Shown here: piece by piece, positions 48,814 to 57,499 of the stretch
How positions within the stretch are numbered: the stretch's first letter is position 1
Layout: each line of letters opens with the position of its first letter
Assembly: GCF_014069875.1 (NCBI RefSeq)
Contig: NZ_CP059676.1
Span: 2,046,001 to 2,110,000, forward strand
Origin: Flaviflexus equikiangi
Lineage (GTDB): Bacteria; Actinomycetota; Actinomycetes; Actinomycetales; Actinomycetaceae
Length of the DNA stretch: 64,000 nt
Reading direction: 5' to 3'
Program-made: the position numbers and the translations under genes
Notes under the pieces: model-generated
Seen by the model: the letters and a program-made list of their open reading frames with translations, nothing else
What the model was told of the DNA's origin: nothing
The model's database searches: none

Positions 48814-49212
48814 TCAGGCAGTGAGTTCCCGGTAGAGTTCATCGACTCTGCCCGCGATCTCGTCACGTACGAGCCGCATGCGGTCCATGCCGTCGATGCC
48901 TCGATGTGAAGGCTCATCGAGGATCCACACGTCGACACGCTTCGCCGTATCGAACAGTCCCGGGTCGGCCTCGTCTCCGAGGAGAACAACCCTGTCGACG
49001 GAGCGGACGATCTCCGGGTCGATCCCTTTCGGGTACTCCCCTGCGGTGGATGCTCCGACCTCATCGAGGCTCTCCGCGGCAAGGGCGTTGACGCTCGAGC
49101 CGGGCTTCGTCCCACACGAGTGGACGTCCACGCCCTCTTTCATCCGCATGAGGGCCGCAGCGATCTGCGACTTCCCGCCGTTCTTCACGCACACGAATAG
49201 AACAGATGCCAT
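48814..49212 (-). CDS. low-molecular-weight phosphatase/arsenate reductase-like protein (ArsC, mycothiol type)
   Basis: This 132-residue protein of the LMW protein tyrosine phosphatase fold has the loop VLFVCVKNGGKSQIAAALM. It carries the catalytic Cys of CVKNGGKS, a pattern typical of actinobacterial mycothiol-dependent arsenate reductases (arsenate-mycothiol transferase). The acid Asp lies in DEPSHRGIDGM. Mycothiol is available here because mshD is present. There is no arsB, acr3 or arsR neighbour, so a role in phosphotyrosine turnover is also possible. Confidence 0.8.
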   Translation of the reverse strand: MASVLFVCVKNGGKSQIAAALMRMKEGVDVHSCGTKPGSSVNALAAESLDEVGASTAGEYPKGIDPEIVRSVDRVVLLGDEADPGLFDTAKRVDVWILDEPSHRGIDGMDRMRLVRDEIAGRVDELYRELTA

Positions 49213-49328
49213 GATGCCTCCCAGAGTTATCTCTGCCAGAGTAATGGTGCGAGATGACGGCTCGGTGACGAGAAGGTGAACCGCAGGCGTTTCCCAGATC
49301 GCGTCGTCCGGTCGTTCGAGGGCAGAGA

Positions 49329-49357
49329 GGAAGGGGCAGCCGGTGGCTGCCCCTTCC
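49329..49357 (-). terminator. terminator of fba
   Basis: GGAAGGGGCAGCC, GGT and GGCTGCCCCTTCC form a perfect 13-bp stem, about 15 bp past the fba stop. Confidence 0.8.
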
Positions 49358-49371
49358 TTCAGTCCAGTGGA

Positions 49372-50394
49372 CTACTTGATGCGGGTCCCGACGGAGCCGA
49401 GCTGCTGGCAGGCTTCGACGATACGGTCTGCCATGCCCTTCTCTGCGGCTTTGCCCCATGCGCGGGGGTCGTACTGCTTCTTGTTGCCGACATCGCCGTC
49501 AACCTTGAGGACGCCGTCGTAGTTCTTCAGCATCCACTCGGCAACCGGGCGGGTGAAGGCGTACTGGGTGTCAGTGTCGATGTTCATCTTGATGACACCG
49601 TTCTTCACTGCCGTGGCGATCTCTTCCGAGGTCGAGCCGGAGCCGCCGTGGAACACGAGGTCGAACGGCTTGTCCTTGCCGAACTTCTCGCCGATCTCCT
49701 TCTGGATGTCGCCGAGGAGCTCGGGACGGAGCTTGACGAAGCCCGGCTTGTAGACGCCGTGCACGTTGCCGAAGGTCAGTGCGGTGAGGTAGCGGCCGTT
49801 CTCGCCGAGGCCGAGAGCCTCGACGGTCTTGAGGCCGTCCGCTGCGGTCGTGTAGAGCTTCTCGTTGATCTCGCCGACGACACCGTCTTCTTCGCCGCCG
49901 ACAACGCCGATCTCGATCTCGAGAATGGTGTTGGCCTTCTGGGAGAGCTCGAGGAGCTCCTTGGCGATCTCGAGGTTCTCCTCGAGTTCAACGGCAGAGC
50001 CGTCCCACATGTGGGACTGGAAAGAGGGAAGCTGGCCGTTCTTGACCTGCTCGGCCTCGATCTCGAGGAGCGGGCGCACCCAGGAGTCGATGTTCTGCTT
50101 GGCGCAGTGATCGGTGTGGAGCGCGACAGTCACGTCGTAGTTCTTGGCAACTTCCTTCGCGTAAGCGGCCATGGCCAGCGAGCCGGCCACACGATCCTTA
50201 CGGGTGGAACCGGACCAGTACTCGGCTCCGCCGACGGAAACCTGGATGATGCCGTCGGACTCTGCCTCGGCGAAGCCCTGGAGCGCGGCGGTCAGTGTCT
50301 GGGAAGAGGTGACGTTGATGGCCGGGTAGGCGAAGCCCTGCTTCTTCGCCCGGTCGATCATCTCGTTGTATACCTCGGGGGTTGCAATAGCCAC
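49372..50394 (-). CDS. fba: class II fructose-bisphosphate aldolase
   Basis: This zinc-dependent glycolytic aldolase has 340 residues. Zinc and substrate motifs are VALHTDHCAKQN, SHMWDGSAVELEEN, GNVHGVYKPG and DLVFHGGSGST. The start MAIATPEVYNEMIDRAKKQG is typical of the actinobacterial class. It starts with GTG at 50394, with GGAG 9 nt upstream. It is monocistronic. Confidence 0.97.
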   Translation of the reverse strand: MAIATPEVYNEMIDRAKKQGFAYPAINVTSSQTLTAALQGFAEAESDGIIQVSVGGAEYWSGSTRKDRVAGSLAMAAYAKEVAKNYDVTVALHTDHCAKQNIDSWVRPLLEIEAEQVKNGQLPSFQSHMWDGSAVELEENLEIAKELLELSQKANTILEIEIGVVGGEEDGVVGEINEKLYTTAADGLKTVEALGLGENGRYLTALTFGNVHGVYKPGFVKLRPELLGDIQKEIGEKFGKDKPFDLVFHGGSGSTSEEIATAVKNGVIKMNIDTDTQYAFTRPVAEWMLKNYDGVLKVDGDVGNKKQYDPRAWGKAAEKGMADRIVEACQQLGSVGTRIK

Positions 50395-50600
50395 GGTGGA
50401 AATCTCCTTCGATAGACGGCCTTAACCACTGCTCATTGTCTCACGATCGGCCCGCAAGCGATAGGACGGGAGGCCCCCTTTGTGAGGACTTTTGCTCGTT
50501 CTTGGGCTGATTTATGAGGGATCACACACATTCGGCGGAGGCAGTGAGCGTCCGTCTTCTCTACATGGTCGAAACACTGCCCCGCCGCACGCCTGGATGA

Positions 50601-51593
50601 TCAGAATCCCCGATCTGCGACCTCCGCGCGAATCGCATCGATCGTCGCACCCGAGCGCAGGAGCACATGGAGGAGGAGACGGACCTTGCGGGCCGTGAGG
50701 AAGCCCGCCGGGATCACTCCCCGGCGGATAAGGTCCTGTTCGGATCCGGGATAACCGTAGGAGCGTTCAAGTGTTGTTCCGCTCCCCGTCCGAGACGCCA
50801 TGACCACGGGCAGGCCGTCGGCGACGAGCTTCTCGCACCTGTCGGCAACGGGCTCGGACAGATGGCCGACGCCCGAGGCGGCGACGACGAGTGCGGGCGG
50901 TGCCATGGTCATGATCGCCGGGATCCAGTCACCCTCGTCGGCGAAGGGAGACTCGATGAGCGGGATGCGAATGGGCTCCGCGTCTGGCGCGGGGAGCGGG
51001 CTGAAGCGGCGCACCGGCGCCAGCATCATCCGCAGGCGACGCTCAGCCACCCTCCCAACCGGACCCCACCCCGATGACTGGAAGGTCCACACTCCGGTCG
51101 AATGCGTTTTCGACACGAGCCGGGCCAGGTGGACGGTGTCATCAAGGACGACGAGCACTCCCATGCCCCGAGCATCCTCGGAGGCTGCCGTCACGATTGC
51201 GGCCAGAAGGTTGGCGGGCCCATCAGCCCCCGGCAGGTTCGGCGACCTCATCGCCCCCGTGAGGACGAGAGGCTCCTCCCTGTCCCACAGAAGGTCGAGC
51301 AGGAACGCGCTCTCCTCGAGAGTGTCCGTGCCGTGAGTGAGGACAACGCCGGCCGCACCATCATCGACCGCTTTCCGTGCAAACGACAGAGCATCGATGA
51401 TGTTGCCCGGAACGATCGCGGGGGATGCGACGTTCGCAATCGTCGTGGCCCTGATGGTGGCGATGTCGGCAAGCGCAGGAACAGCTGCCACGAGATCGTC
51501 TGCCCCGAGCTCCGGCTTGACGGCCCCCGTGCCCTCTGCGGACATGGCGATCGTGCCGCCGAGCGCACCGATAGCAATAACTGGGTGAGACAT
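50601..51593 (-). CDS. ansA: L-asparaginase
   Basis: It hydrolyses asparagine to aspartate and ammonia (330 residues). The first catalytic Thr is in GALGGTIAMS and the second in LTHGTDTLEESAFLL, followed by TGAMRSPNLPGADGP. There is no signal peptide, so it is cytoplasmic. The start overlaps the permease stop (TAATG), so the two genes are coupled. A divergently transcribed GntR regulator with a matching operator lies upstream of the permease, suggesting an inducible asparagine-use operon. Confidence 0.93.
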   Translation of the reverse strand: MSHPVIAIGALGGTIAMSAEGTGAVKPELGADDLVAAVPALADIATIRATTIANVASPAIVPGNIIDALSFARKAVDDGAAGVVLTHGTDTLEESAFLLDLLWDREEPLVLTGAMRSPNLPGADGPANLLAAIVTAASEDARGMGVLVVLDDTVHLARLVSKTHSTGVWTFQSSGWGPVGRVAERRLRMMLAPVRRFSPLPAPDAEPIRIPLIESPFADEGDWIPAIMTMAPPALVVAASGVGHLSEPVADRCEKLVADGLPVVMASRTGSGTTLERSYGYPGSEQDLIRRGVIPAGFLTARKVRLLLHVLLRSGATIDAIRAEVADRGF

Positions 51594-52870
51594 TAGAAAC
51601 CTCCGAGGATAACGGCAACGGCCGCGACAAAGACCAATCCGGCGAGCTGTGAGGGGCGCTGGAATCTATTGGCGGACTTCAGCTCAGACCCTGGCACAAC
51701 GGGGATCGTCGTGGCAAGCGCGGCCACGGGGCCGCCCGTCAAGAAGTACTGCATGATCGAGGTGGGACCCGCCGCGGCGACTGCCGCCGCCAGCGGATTG
51801 ACATCGCCCTGGGCGACAACGATCGTCAGCATCGGCAAGATGATGGCGGCGGAGGCTGAGTTCGACTGGGTCAGCAAGCCCGCCACTGCGGACACGAGCA
51901 CAAGAGTGATGATCGGAGCCGCATCGATGAGCGGCTCGAACCAGCCGCCGAGCAGGTCGGTGATGCCGATCGAGGCGATGACACCGGACATGTAGAGGAA
52001 GCCGATGGTGGCGATGAGGGGGACCGCCACGCGTTGGACCGATTCGAGCATGGAGCGCTCCGCCGCCATGGGGTTGACCCGTGCCATCGCCATGACGATC
52101 ACGCTGACCACGAAGCCGACCGCGAAGACCGGGTACCCCATCGCGAAACCGACGACCAGGAGAGCGAAGGGCAAGAGCACCCACCACACGCGCGGTTCAC
52201 CGTCCGCGCGCTGGAAGTCTGACAGTGCCTCCCGAGCATCGGCCGCGGAGAGCTTCTCTGATTTCTTCACGTCCGCTCTCATGCGGGCAAAGGACACTCC
52301 GAAGATTGTCAGCGCGGTGGCGAGGCCGATGGCGTTGATCCAGCCGAAAGTGATTCCCGTGGTGGCGATAACGGCGAGAAGGGTTGGATGGGTGAAACCG
52401 GCAAAGTTGCCGAGATGGCCGGCGTGCGCGTGCGTACCCGCCGACTTGTCTGGGCTGACTCCCAGCTTCACAGAGGCCGGGCCTGTCACAACGGCGGTGA
52501 TGGCTGGCTGCGTGAAGCCGGTGAAGGCTCCGATAAGGCCGGCGGCGATACCGCCGGAGGCGGCCACCCCGGGCCCTCCGCCGAGCTTGCTTCCCTGCCG
52601 GATGATGGCGTTGACCAGGATCCGCAGGTAGCCCGTATGCTCCATGGCGCCGATGAAGATGAGAACTCCCGCCATGTCGGCAATGACGGGATTCAGTCCG
52701 CCGATGACGAGAGTCTTGATCGTGGTCACGTCACCATCACTCGTCACGGGAATGCCGAAGACGAGCGCCGCGAGAGTCGCCCCCACGATTGCCGTGGAGT
52801 AGAGCGGAGTCTTCCCCACCACCATAAGGATGAGAGTCAAAGCCATTAAAAGTTGAGCTGCTATCTCCAC
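51593..52870 (-). CDS. permease of the ion-transporter superfamily (GntP/DcuC-like), probably for asparagine or a dicarboxylate
   Basis: This 425-residue integral membrane protein has about eleven helices in two halves. Notable are the Gly-rich re-entrant segments (GLIGAFTGFTQPAI and GLLTQSNSASAAI) and a His-rich cytoplasmic motif AHAGHLGNFAGFTHP. The architecture fits gluconate/C4-dicarboxylate-type carriers. Coupling to asparaginase suggests asparagine, aspartate or a related acid as substrate, which is inference from context. It starts with GTG at 52870. Confidence 0.82.
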   Translation of the reverse strand: MEIAAQLLMALTLILMVVGKTPLYSTAIVGATLAALVFGIPVTSDGDVTTIKTLVIGGLNPVIADMAGVLIFIGAMEHTGYLRILVNAIIRQGSKLGGGPGVAASGGIAAGLIGAFTGFTQPAITAVVTGPASVKLGVSPDKSAGTHAHAGHLGNFAGFTHPTLLAVIATTGITFGWINAIGLATALTIFGVSFARMRADVKKSEKLSAADAREALSDFQRADGEPRVWWVLLPFALLVVGFAMGYPVFAVGFVVSVIVMAMARVNPMAAERSMLESVQRVAVPLIATIGFLYMSGVIASIGITDLLGGWFEPLIDAAPIITLVLVSAVAGLLTQSNSASAAIILPMLTIVVAQGDVNPLAAAVAAAGPTSIMQYFLTGGPVAALATTIPVVPGSELKSANRFQRPSQLAGLVFVAAVAVILGGF

Positions 52871-52897
52871 GAGAGCGCTCCTTTCACTAACAGATAT

Positions 52898-52908
52898 TTG
52901 TTATACGA
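52898..52908. promoter_or_regulatory. GntR/FadR-type operator in the permease-gntR intergenic region
   Basis: TTGTTATACGA matches the FCD/FadR-subfamily operator pattern TNGTNNNACNA exactly. It lies 28 bp upstream of the permease and about 90 bp upstream of the gntR gene, in an AT-rich stretch, so it could control both. Confidence 0.6.
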
Positions 52909-52996
52909 TATATTTTCTTTCTTCTGCGATATATGGACCTATGTCCCTCGGCGCACTACCGGATAAACTTGCTCGAACCAACCCAAGGAGTGCTAC

Positions 52997-53674
52997 ATGG
53001 CCACAGATACGTCAGCGAGAGGGTCTCTGGGCCGAATGTCGGTGCCGACCACTCAGGCCGATTATGCGCACTCCGAGATTCGCAAGGCCATCATCACCGG
53101 CACCTTCAAGTCTGGGGACCGGCTGGTCCAGTCCGAACTGGCCGCAGAGCTTGCCGTCTCTGTCACTCCCGTACGAGAAGCACTGCAGCGCCTCAAGGAG
53201 GAAGGCCTCGTCGCCTCGCTTCCGCACAGGGGAACAACGGTTGCCATGCTCGATCTCGCCGCAGCCGAAGAGATCTACGCCATGCGGAAGCTAGTCGAGC
53301 CCCTTCTGATACGGAAGACCTTCTCCTCCATTACCGCTTCGGACATCACCAAAGCTCGCGAGCTCGTCGCCCGAATGAGAGAGACCGATGATCTACTCGC
53401 GTTCGCTGACCTCAACGAGCAATTCCACGAGACAACGATGAAATACGACGACTCGTGGACCTCCAGAATCGTTCATACGCTGGCGGGAGCGTCGTCTCCA
53501 TACGTATCATTCTCACTCCGCCTTCGGCCTGAACAGATCGGGGACTCCCACGTCGCGCACGACGACATTATCAACGCCATCGAAGCCAACGATGTTGAAA
53601 GGGTGGTTGCGCTCGAGCTTGCGCACCTCGACTCAACCATCAGCATCCTTCGAGAACTGGGCGACCGAGTCTGA
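52997..53674 (+). CDS. GntR-family (FadR/FCD subfamily) transcriptional regulator
   Basis: This 225-residue regulator has an N-terminal winged helix (about 24-92; FKSGDRLVQSELAAELAVSV, TPVREALQRLKEEGL) and an all-helical FCD ligand domain (about 100-215). The metal/ligand residues are in DLNEQFHETTMKYDD and SHVAHDDIINAIEANDVE. FCD proteins usually sense small carboxylates. It is divergent from the permease-asparaginase operon with a consensus operator between, so it probably represses that operon and itself. The ATG at 52997 follows AAGGAG. Confidence 0.93.
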   Translation: MATDTSARGSLGRMSVPTTQADYAHSEIRKAIITGTFKSGDRLVQSELAAELAVSVTPVREALQRLKEEGLVASLPHRGTTVAMLDLAAAEEIYAMRKLVEPLLIRKTFSSITASDITKARELVARMRETDDLLAFADLNEQFHETTMKYDDSWTSRIVHTLAGASSPYVSFSLRLRPEQIGDSHVAHDDIINAIEANDVERVVALELAHLDSTISILRELGDRV

Positions 53675-53727
53675 TCAGATTTCCCCGCACGGGACCTGGC
53701 GTATGGTGAGAGAAAAGGAAGGCTGGC

Positions 53728-53853
53728 ATGGTGAACGACGACGATCGCGACGCGAACAGCAATTTCGACCTTTTCCGCAACAAGAGGGTCATGTACCCGA
53801 CGATTGCGGGGCTTCTCCTCGTCGTCGGCATCCTGCCCTATCCGTTGTTCTTC
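53728..53853 (+). CDS. small hypothetical single-span membrane peptide (41 residues)
   Basis: ATG at 53728 follows AAAGGAAGG. The peptide has a polar Asp/Asn-rich start (MVNDDDRDANSNFDLFRN), then KRVMYPTIAGLLLVVGILP with one hydrophobic helix, and ends in PLFF before TAG at 53851-53853. Ribosome site, codon use and topology support it. I do not recognise a family. It lies 43 bp upstream of the HemC-like gene and may share its transcript. Confidence 0.6.
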
Positions 53854-53896
53854 TAGAGCTGTCAATCCTCTCGCCTCGTATCGGGGACGGGGCCGT

Positions 53897-54676
53897 ATGA
53901 TGGCGGGCATGACGCTACGAGTTGGTTACCTGTCCCGCACACAAGCATCATCTATCGACTTCCCGCACCCTGTTGAACTCATCGACCTCGAGACCGACAC
54001 GGTTGAGGGACTGCGCGATGCTCTTCTGGCCGGCCACATCGACATCGCCGTCCATGCGGACGCGAATCTCCCGCTCGACCCCCAATTCGTCCAAGCCATT
54101 GCCCACCGCGAGAACCCTCAGGATGCGTTCTGCGGGCCCACCGACTACCGGGGCCTGCCGCACGGGGCCAGGGTCGGCACGGACAGCGCCAATCGGGCGG
54201 CCCAGCTCAAACATTTCCGTTCAGATCTCGTACCCACGGAGGTTGCCGGTGATCTCGAGGAACGTCTCGCACACATCGGCGATGGTCTGGACGGGATCAT
54301 CGTCTCTCGCGCCGAGCTGACCTGGCACGGCCTGACGATTGGGCAGGACCTTCCCTATGAAGTGATGGTCCCCGTTGCCGGGCAGGGCGCTCTCGCGGTC
54401 GAAGCGCTCGCGACATCGGCCGATGTTCTCGCCGGGATCGAGGACTCCGTCGCGCGCATGGAGATGGTGGCTGAACAGACCTTCGCCGCGGAGCTGGGTG
54501 GGCTCCCGTCCTCTCCCGTGGGAGTCCTCGCAAGGTCGACAGGAAAGACGGTTGCCCTGCACGCCCGCTTCCTCGGGGACGGCACGAAGGTTGAGATTCG
54601 GCGCAGCTCGAGCAATCCGCTCACTCTCGCCACCGATCTCGCGGCAGAGTTCGTCAGGCGCGGCGTTCGACCATGA
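53897..54676 (+). CDS. degenerate porphobilinogen deaminase (HemC)-like protein
   Basis: The fold order matches HemC: a start like LRVGYLSRTQ, GHIDIAVHADANLPLD, NPQDAFCGPTD, GARVGTDSANRAAQLK, LAHIGDGLDGIIVSRAEL, PVAGQGALAVEAL and AEQTFAAELGGLPSSPVG. Key residues are replaced. The catalytic Lys-Asp of HSLKD/HSMKD-type sequences is ADAN, one substrate Arg of SSLRRQ is changed, and the cofactor-binding Cys of GGCxxP is Leu. At about 260 residues it is also shorter than HemC (about 310). It is probably not an active hydroxymethylbilane synthase. The start may be 53897, 53900 or 53909. It overlaps the sirtuin gene (ATGA). No other heme gene is nearby. Confidence 0.8.
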   Translation: MMAGMTLRVGYLSRTQASSIDFPHPVELIDLETDTVEGLRDALLAGHIDIAVHADANLPLDPQFVQAIAHRENPQDAFCGPTDYRGLPHGARVGTDSANRAAQLKHFRSDLVPTEVAGDLEERLAHIGDGLDGIIVSRAELTWHGLTIGQDLPYEVMVPVAGQGALAVEALATSADVLAGIEDSVARMEMVAEQTFAAELGGLPSSPVGVLARSTGKTVALHARFLGDGTKVEIRRSSSNPLTLATDLAAEFVRRGVRP

Positions 54677-55494
54677 TCAGCGCCGTCGAGGATTTGGCAC
54701 GTCTCCTGAGTGCCGGCAACGTCGTTGTCGTGTCCGGGGCCGGCCTCTCGACCGCTGCGGGACTGCCGGACTATCGAGGCAACGGGGGCGGCGAGACACC
54801 ATCCGTCACGTACGACATGTTCGTGTCCAATCCGATGTGGCAGCGCTGGGTGTGGCAGCGCAACCAGGAGACGTGGCGCGCGTTGGATGCTCTTGCTCCC
54901 ACCCGCGGGCACCTGCTCCTGTCATCGTGGGAGCGGGACGGCATCATCACCGGCACAGCCACCCAGAACGTCGATGGTCTGCATGCCAAGGCGGGATCGG
55001 TTCGAGTGGCTGAGATGCACGGGTCGTTCACCCGCGTCGCCTGCATCGACTGCGGGGAGATCACGTCCCGCCGCGAGCTCGATTCCCGCTTGAGTGCCCT
55101 CAACCCCTACACGGTGGATGATCCACAACCGGGCCATGCGGCAGTACTCGCCGAGGCGGATAGCGGGGCCGCCGCAGCATCGACATTCATCGTTGCACCG
55201 TGCGCCACATGCGGGGGCACGTTGAAACCGGACATCGTGTTCTTCGGTGAGACAGTCCAGGCACTGGATGAAGCATTCGAGTTCGCGGATGATGCGAAGA
55301 CGATCCTCGTGCTCGGCTCGTCGCTCCTTGTCATGACGGGGATGTGGGTGGTCAGCCGGGGCCTCTCATCCGGGGCGGCTCTTGCCATCGTCAACGCCGG
55401 CCCCACGCAGGCCGATCGGTTGGCCGATCTGCGCATCGACACACCGATCGACGCCGTCCTTGCCGAGGCGGATGCTCTGCTGCGCGGGGAATAG
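54673..55494 (+). CDS. Sir2-family NAD-dependent protein deacylase
   Basis: It removes acyl groups from lysines using NAD (273 residues). The NAD-binding motif is GAGLSTAAGLPDYRG (22-36), then TATQNVDGLH (about 95-104), catalytic His116 in EMHGS, and a four-Cys zinc site (CIDC and CATC). LGSSLLVMTG follows near the end. The start at 54673 overlaps the HemC-like stop by 4 nt, so the two proteins are made together. Substrates are unknown. Confidence 0.94.
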   Translation: MISAVEDLARLLSAGNVVVVSGAGLSTAAGLPDYRGNGGGETPSVTYDMFVSNPMWQRWVWQRNQETWRALDALAPTRGHLLLSSWERDGIITGTATQNVDGLHAKAGSVRVAEMHGSFTRVACIDCGEITSRRELDSRLSALNPYTVDDPQPGHAAVLAEADSGAAAASTFIVAPCATCGGTLKPDIVFFGETVQALDEAFEFADDAKTILVLGSSLLVMTGMWVVSRGLSSGAALAIVNAGPTQADRLADLRIDTPIDAVLAEADALLRGE

Positions 55495-55508
55495 CAGGCA
55501 GGTCCGGC

Positions 55509-56084
55509 TTATCGCCCGTACTGGTGCTCGGTCGACCAGGCGTGCATGGCGATCGCTGCGGCGGCCGCCACGTTCATCGACCGAGTCGACCCGTACATGG
55601 GGATCTGGCGCACCTGCGCACATTCTCTCAGGAGCTCTGGGGATATTCCGTTCGACTCTTGGCCGAAGACGAGGATGGATCGCTCCGGGAGCGGTGTCGC
55701 CTCGAGGTCGGTACATCCCGGTACGTTGTCGATCCCGATGATCGCGTAGTCGTTCTCAGCGGCCCAGGCCGCCAAGTCTGCCGGTTCGGGCTGGTGGATG
55801 ATTGTGAGATAACGGTCGGTCACCATGGCGCCCCGCCGGTTCCACCGGCGCCGGCCGACGATATGCACCCCGCCGACGTTGAACGCATTACCGGTTCTCA
55901 CGATCGAGCCGATGTTGAGATCGTGCTCGAGGTTCTCGATCGCGATGTGGAGTGCTGCCCGGCTCGTCTCCAAGTCTGCTTTGATGGCATCCACGCTCCA
56001 CATCCGGTACTTGTCGACCACGTTCCTCGTATCGCCGTTCGCGACGAGTTCGGGATCGAGCCTGGGATCGTTCGGCTCCGTCAT
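55509..56084 (-). CDS. TrmH/SpoU-family RNA 2'-O-methyltransferase
   Basis: This SPOUT-fold methyltransferase (191 residues) has the three SpoU motifs: NIGSIVRTGNAFNVGGVHIV, LVFGQESNGISPELL and STRSMNVAAAAAIAMHAW. It binds S-adenosylmethionine in the C-terminal knot. The target (tRNA or rRNA ribose) cannot be read from sequence. The start overlaps the lemA stop by 4 nt. Confidence 0.92.
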   Translation of the reverse strand: MTEPNDPRLDPELVANGDTRNVVDKYRMWSVDAIKADLETSRAALHIAIENLEHDLNIGSIVRTGNAFNVGGVHIVGRRRWNRRGAMVTDRYLTIIHQPEPADLAAWAAENDYAIIGIDNVPGCTDLEATPLPERSILVFGQESNGISPELLRECAQVRQIPMYGSTRSMNVAAAAAIAMHAWSTEHQYGR

Positions 56085-56794
56085 CGACGTGTCTCGTCTC
56101 CGCCGTCGACGGCCCTCCCACCATCACGCCTCGGATCGAATCCGCCGCGCTGACCGCCGAAGCCGGGTGCTCCGGGTTCCGGGGCGGGCTGCCACGCATC
56201 AGCCCCATAGCGGCCCAGGTGACCATCCGTGTCCGTGAAGGAAACGCGCGGAGCCTGGCGGACGCTCTCTGCGGTCTCGAAGTACTCTGCGCGCCTGAAG
56301 GAGAACATGGAGGCGATGATGTTCCCGGGGAATGACTCGATCGTCGTGTTGAGGCCGGACACGTTCGAGTTGTAGAAGCGGCGTCCTGCCGCGATCCGAT
56401 CCTCCGTGTTGGCGAGTTCTGCCTGGAGGTCACGGAACGGACCGGAGGCTTTCAGGTCCGGATAGTTCTCCGCCAGGGCAACGACTCCCGCCAGCGCACG
56501 CGACAGGTCACCTTCGCGCTGTGCTCGTTCACCGGTCCCCCGCCCCTGCTGGGCCCTTTCCCTCATCGCCGTCACCTCCGCAAGGACGGCCTGCTCGTGG
56601 CTGGCGTATCCCTTGACGGTCTCGATGAGGTTGGGGATGAGCTGGTAACGGCGGTGCAGCTCGACATCGACCTGCTTCCAGGATTCCTGAACCTGGTTGC
56701 GGAGCCGAATGAGCCGGTTGTACATGCTCACCACCCACACGACGAGGATGACGATGAGGAGGACGATGAGGCCTACAACAACCGAGACGTTCAT
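56081..56794 (-). CDS. LemA family protein
   Basis: This 237-residue membrane-anchored protein has an N-terminal helix (VVVGLIVLLIVILVVWVVSM), then the LemA helical bundle (YNRLIRLRNQVQESWKQVDV, RYQLIPNLIETVKGYA, YPDLKASGPFRDLQAELANT, RIAAGRRFYNSNV). A Gly/Pro/Asp-rich C-terminal extension replaces the usual short end. Function is unknown. It is co-transcribed with the TrmH-type gene. Confidence 0.93.
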   Translation of the reverse strand: MNVSVVVGLIVLLIVILVVWVVSMYNRLIRLRNQVQESWKQVDVELHRRYQLIPNLIETVKGYASHEQAVLAEVTAMRERAQQGRGTGERAQREGDLSRALAGVVALAENYPDLKASGPFRDLQAELANTEDRIAAGRRFYNSNVSGLNTTIESFPGNIIASMFSFRRAEYFETAESVRQAPRVSFTDTDGHLGRYGADAWQPAPEPGAPGFGGQRGGFDPRRDGGRAVDGGDETRR

Positions 56795-56858
56795 GATGGA
56801 CTTCCGTTTCTCTCAGGGGAGTCGGGCACTGCTGGGCAGCGCCGCGCAATGATGGTGC

Positions 56859-57422
56859 TTAGCGAAGCTCATCGATCGAGAGGGCGGCCAGGTAGGGCAC
56901 ACCAGCATCCTCGATCTTCTCTTTCGCGCCGGTCTTCCGATCGACGACGACTGCGACCGCCACAACCTCAGCACCGGCCTCGCGCGCTGCCGCGAGCGCC
57001 TCAAGGGGAGACCCTCCCGTGGTCGATGTGTCTTCAAGGATGACGACCTTGCGGCCGACAATCTCGGGGCCCTCGATCCTGCGCTGCATGCCATGGCCCT
57101 TGGCCGCCTTGCGTACGACGAAGGCGTCGACATCGAGGCCGCGGGAAGCTGCCGCATGCATGATCGCCGTGGCGACGGGATCCGCCCCCATGGTCAGTCC
57201 TCCCACGGAGTCGATCTCGGAGGCGCCGAAGCCCGCCTCTTCGAGCATGTCGAGCATGACGTGCCCGATCAGTGGGGCCGCCTCGTGGTGGAGGGTGGCC
57301 CTCCTCATGTCGACGTAGTGGTCGGAGACGAGGCCGGAGGCGAGTGTCACCTCGCCTTCGATGACGGCAAGGTCTCGGACGAGGGCGATCAGGCGTTGGC
57401 GCTGTGTGTCGTTGCTCTTCAC
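56859..57422 (-). CDS. pyrE: orotate phosphoribosyltransferase PyrE
   Basis: It makes OMP from orotate and PRPP in pyrimidine synthesis (187 residues). The PRPP loop is VVILEDTSTTGGSPLEAL. Others are ALVRDLAVIEGEVTLASGLV, SDHYVDMRRATLH, VGGLTMGADPVATAI and FVVRKAAKGHGMQRRIEGP. It starts with GTG at 57422; the much longer frame upstream has no homology. The ribosome site is weak. The SDR gene lies upstream on the same strand. Confidence 0.95.
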   Translation of the reverse strand: MKSNDTQRQRLIALVRDLAVIEGEVTLASGLVSDHYVDMRRATLHHEAAPLIGHVMLDMLEEAGFGASEIDSVGGLTMGADPVATAIMHAAASRGLDVDAFVVRKAAKGHGMQRRIEGPEIVGRKVVILEDTSTTGGSPLEALAAAREAGAEVVAVAVVVDRKTGAKEKIEDAGVPYLAALSIDELR

Positions 57423-57499
57423 GATGCTCAGTCTACGCGAGCGGGGGGTGCGATGGAGGGGCGGGGAACCTTCAGTAGGCTCGCCGTCCTCGGCAGGTC

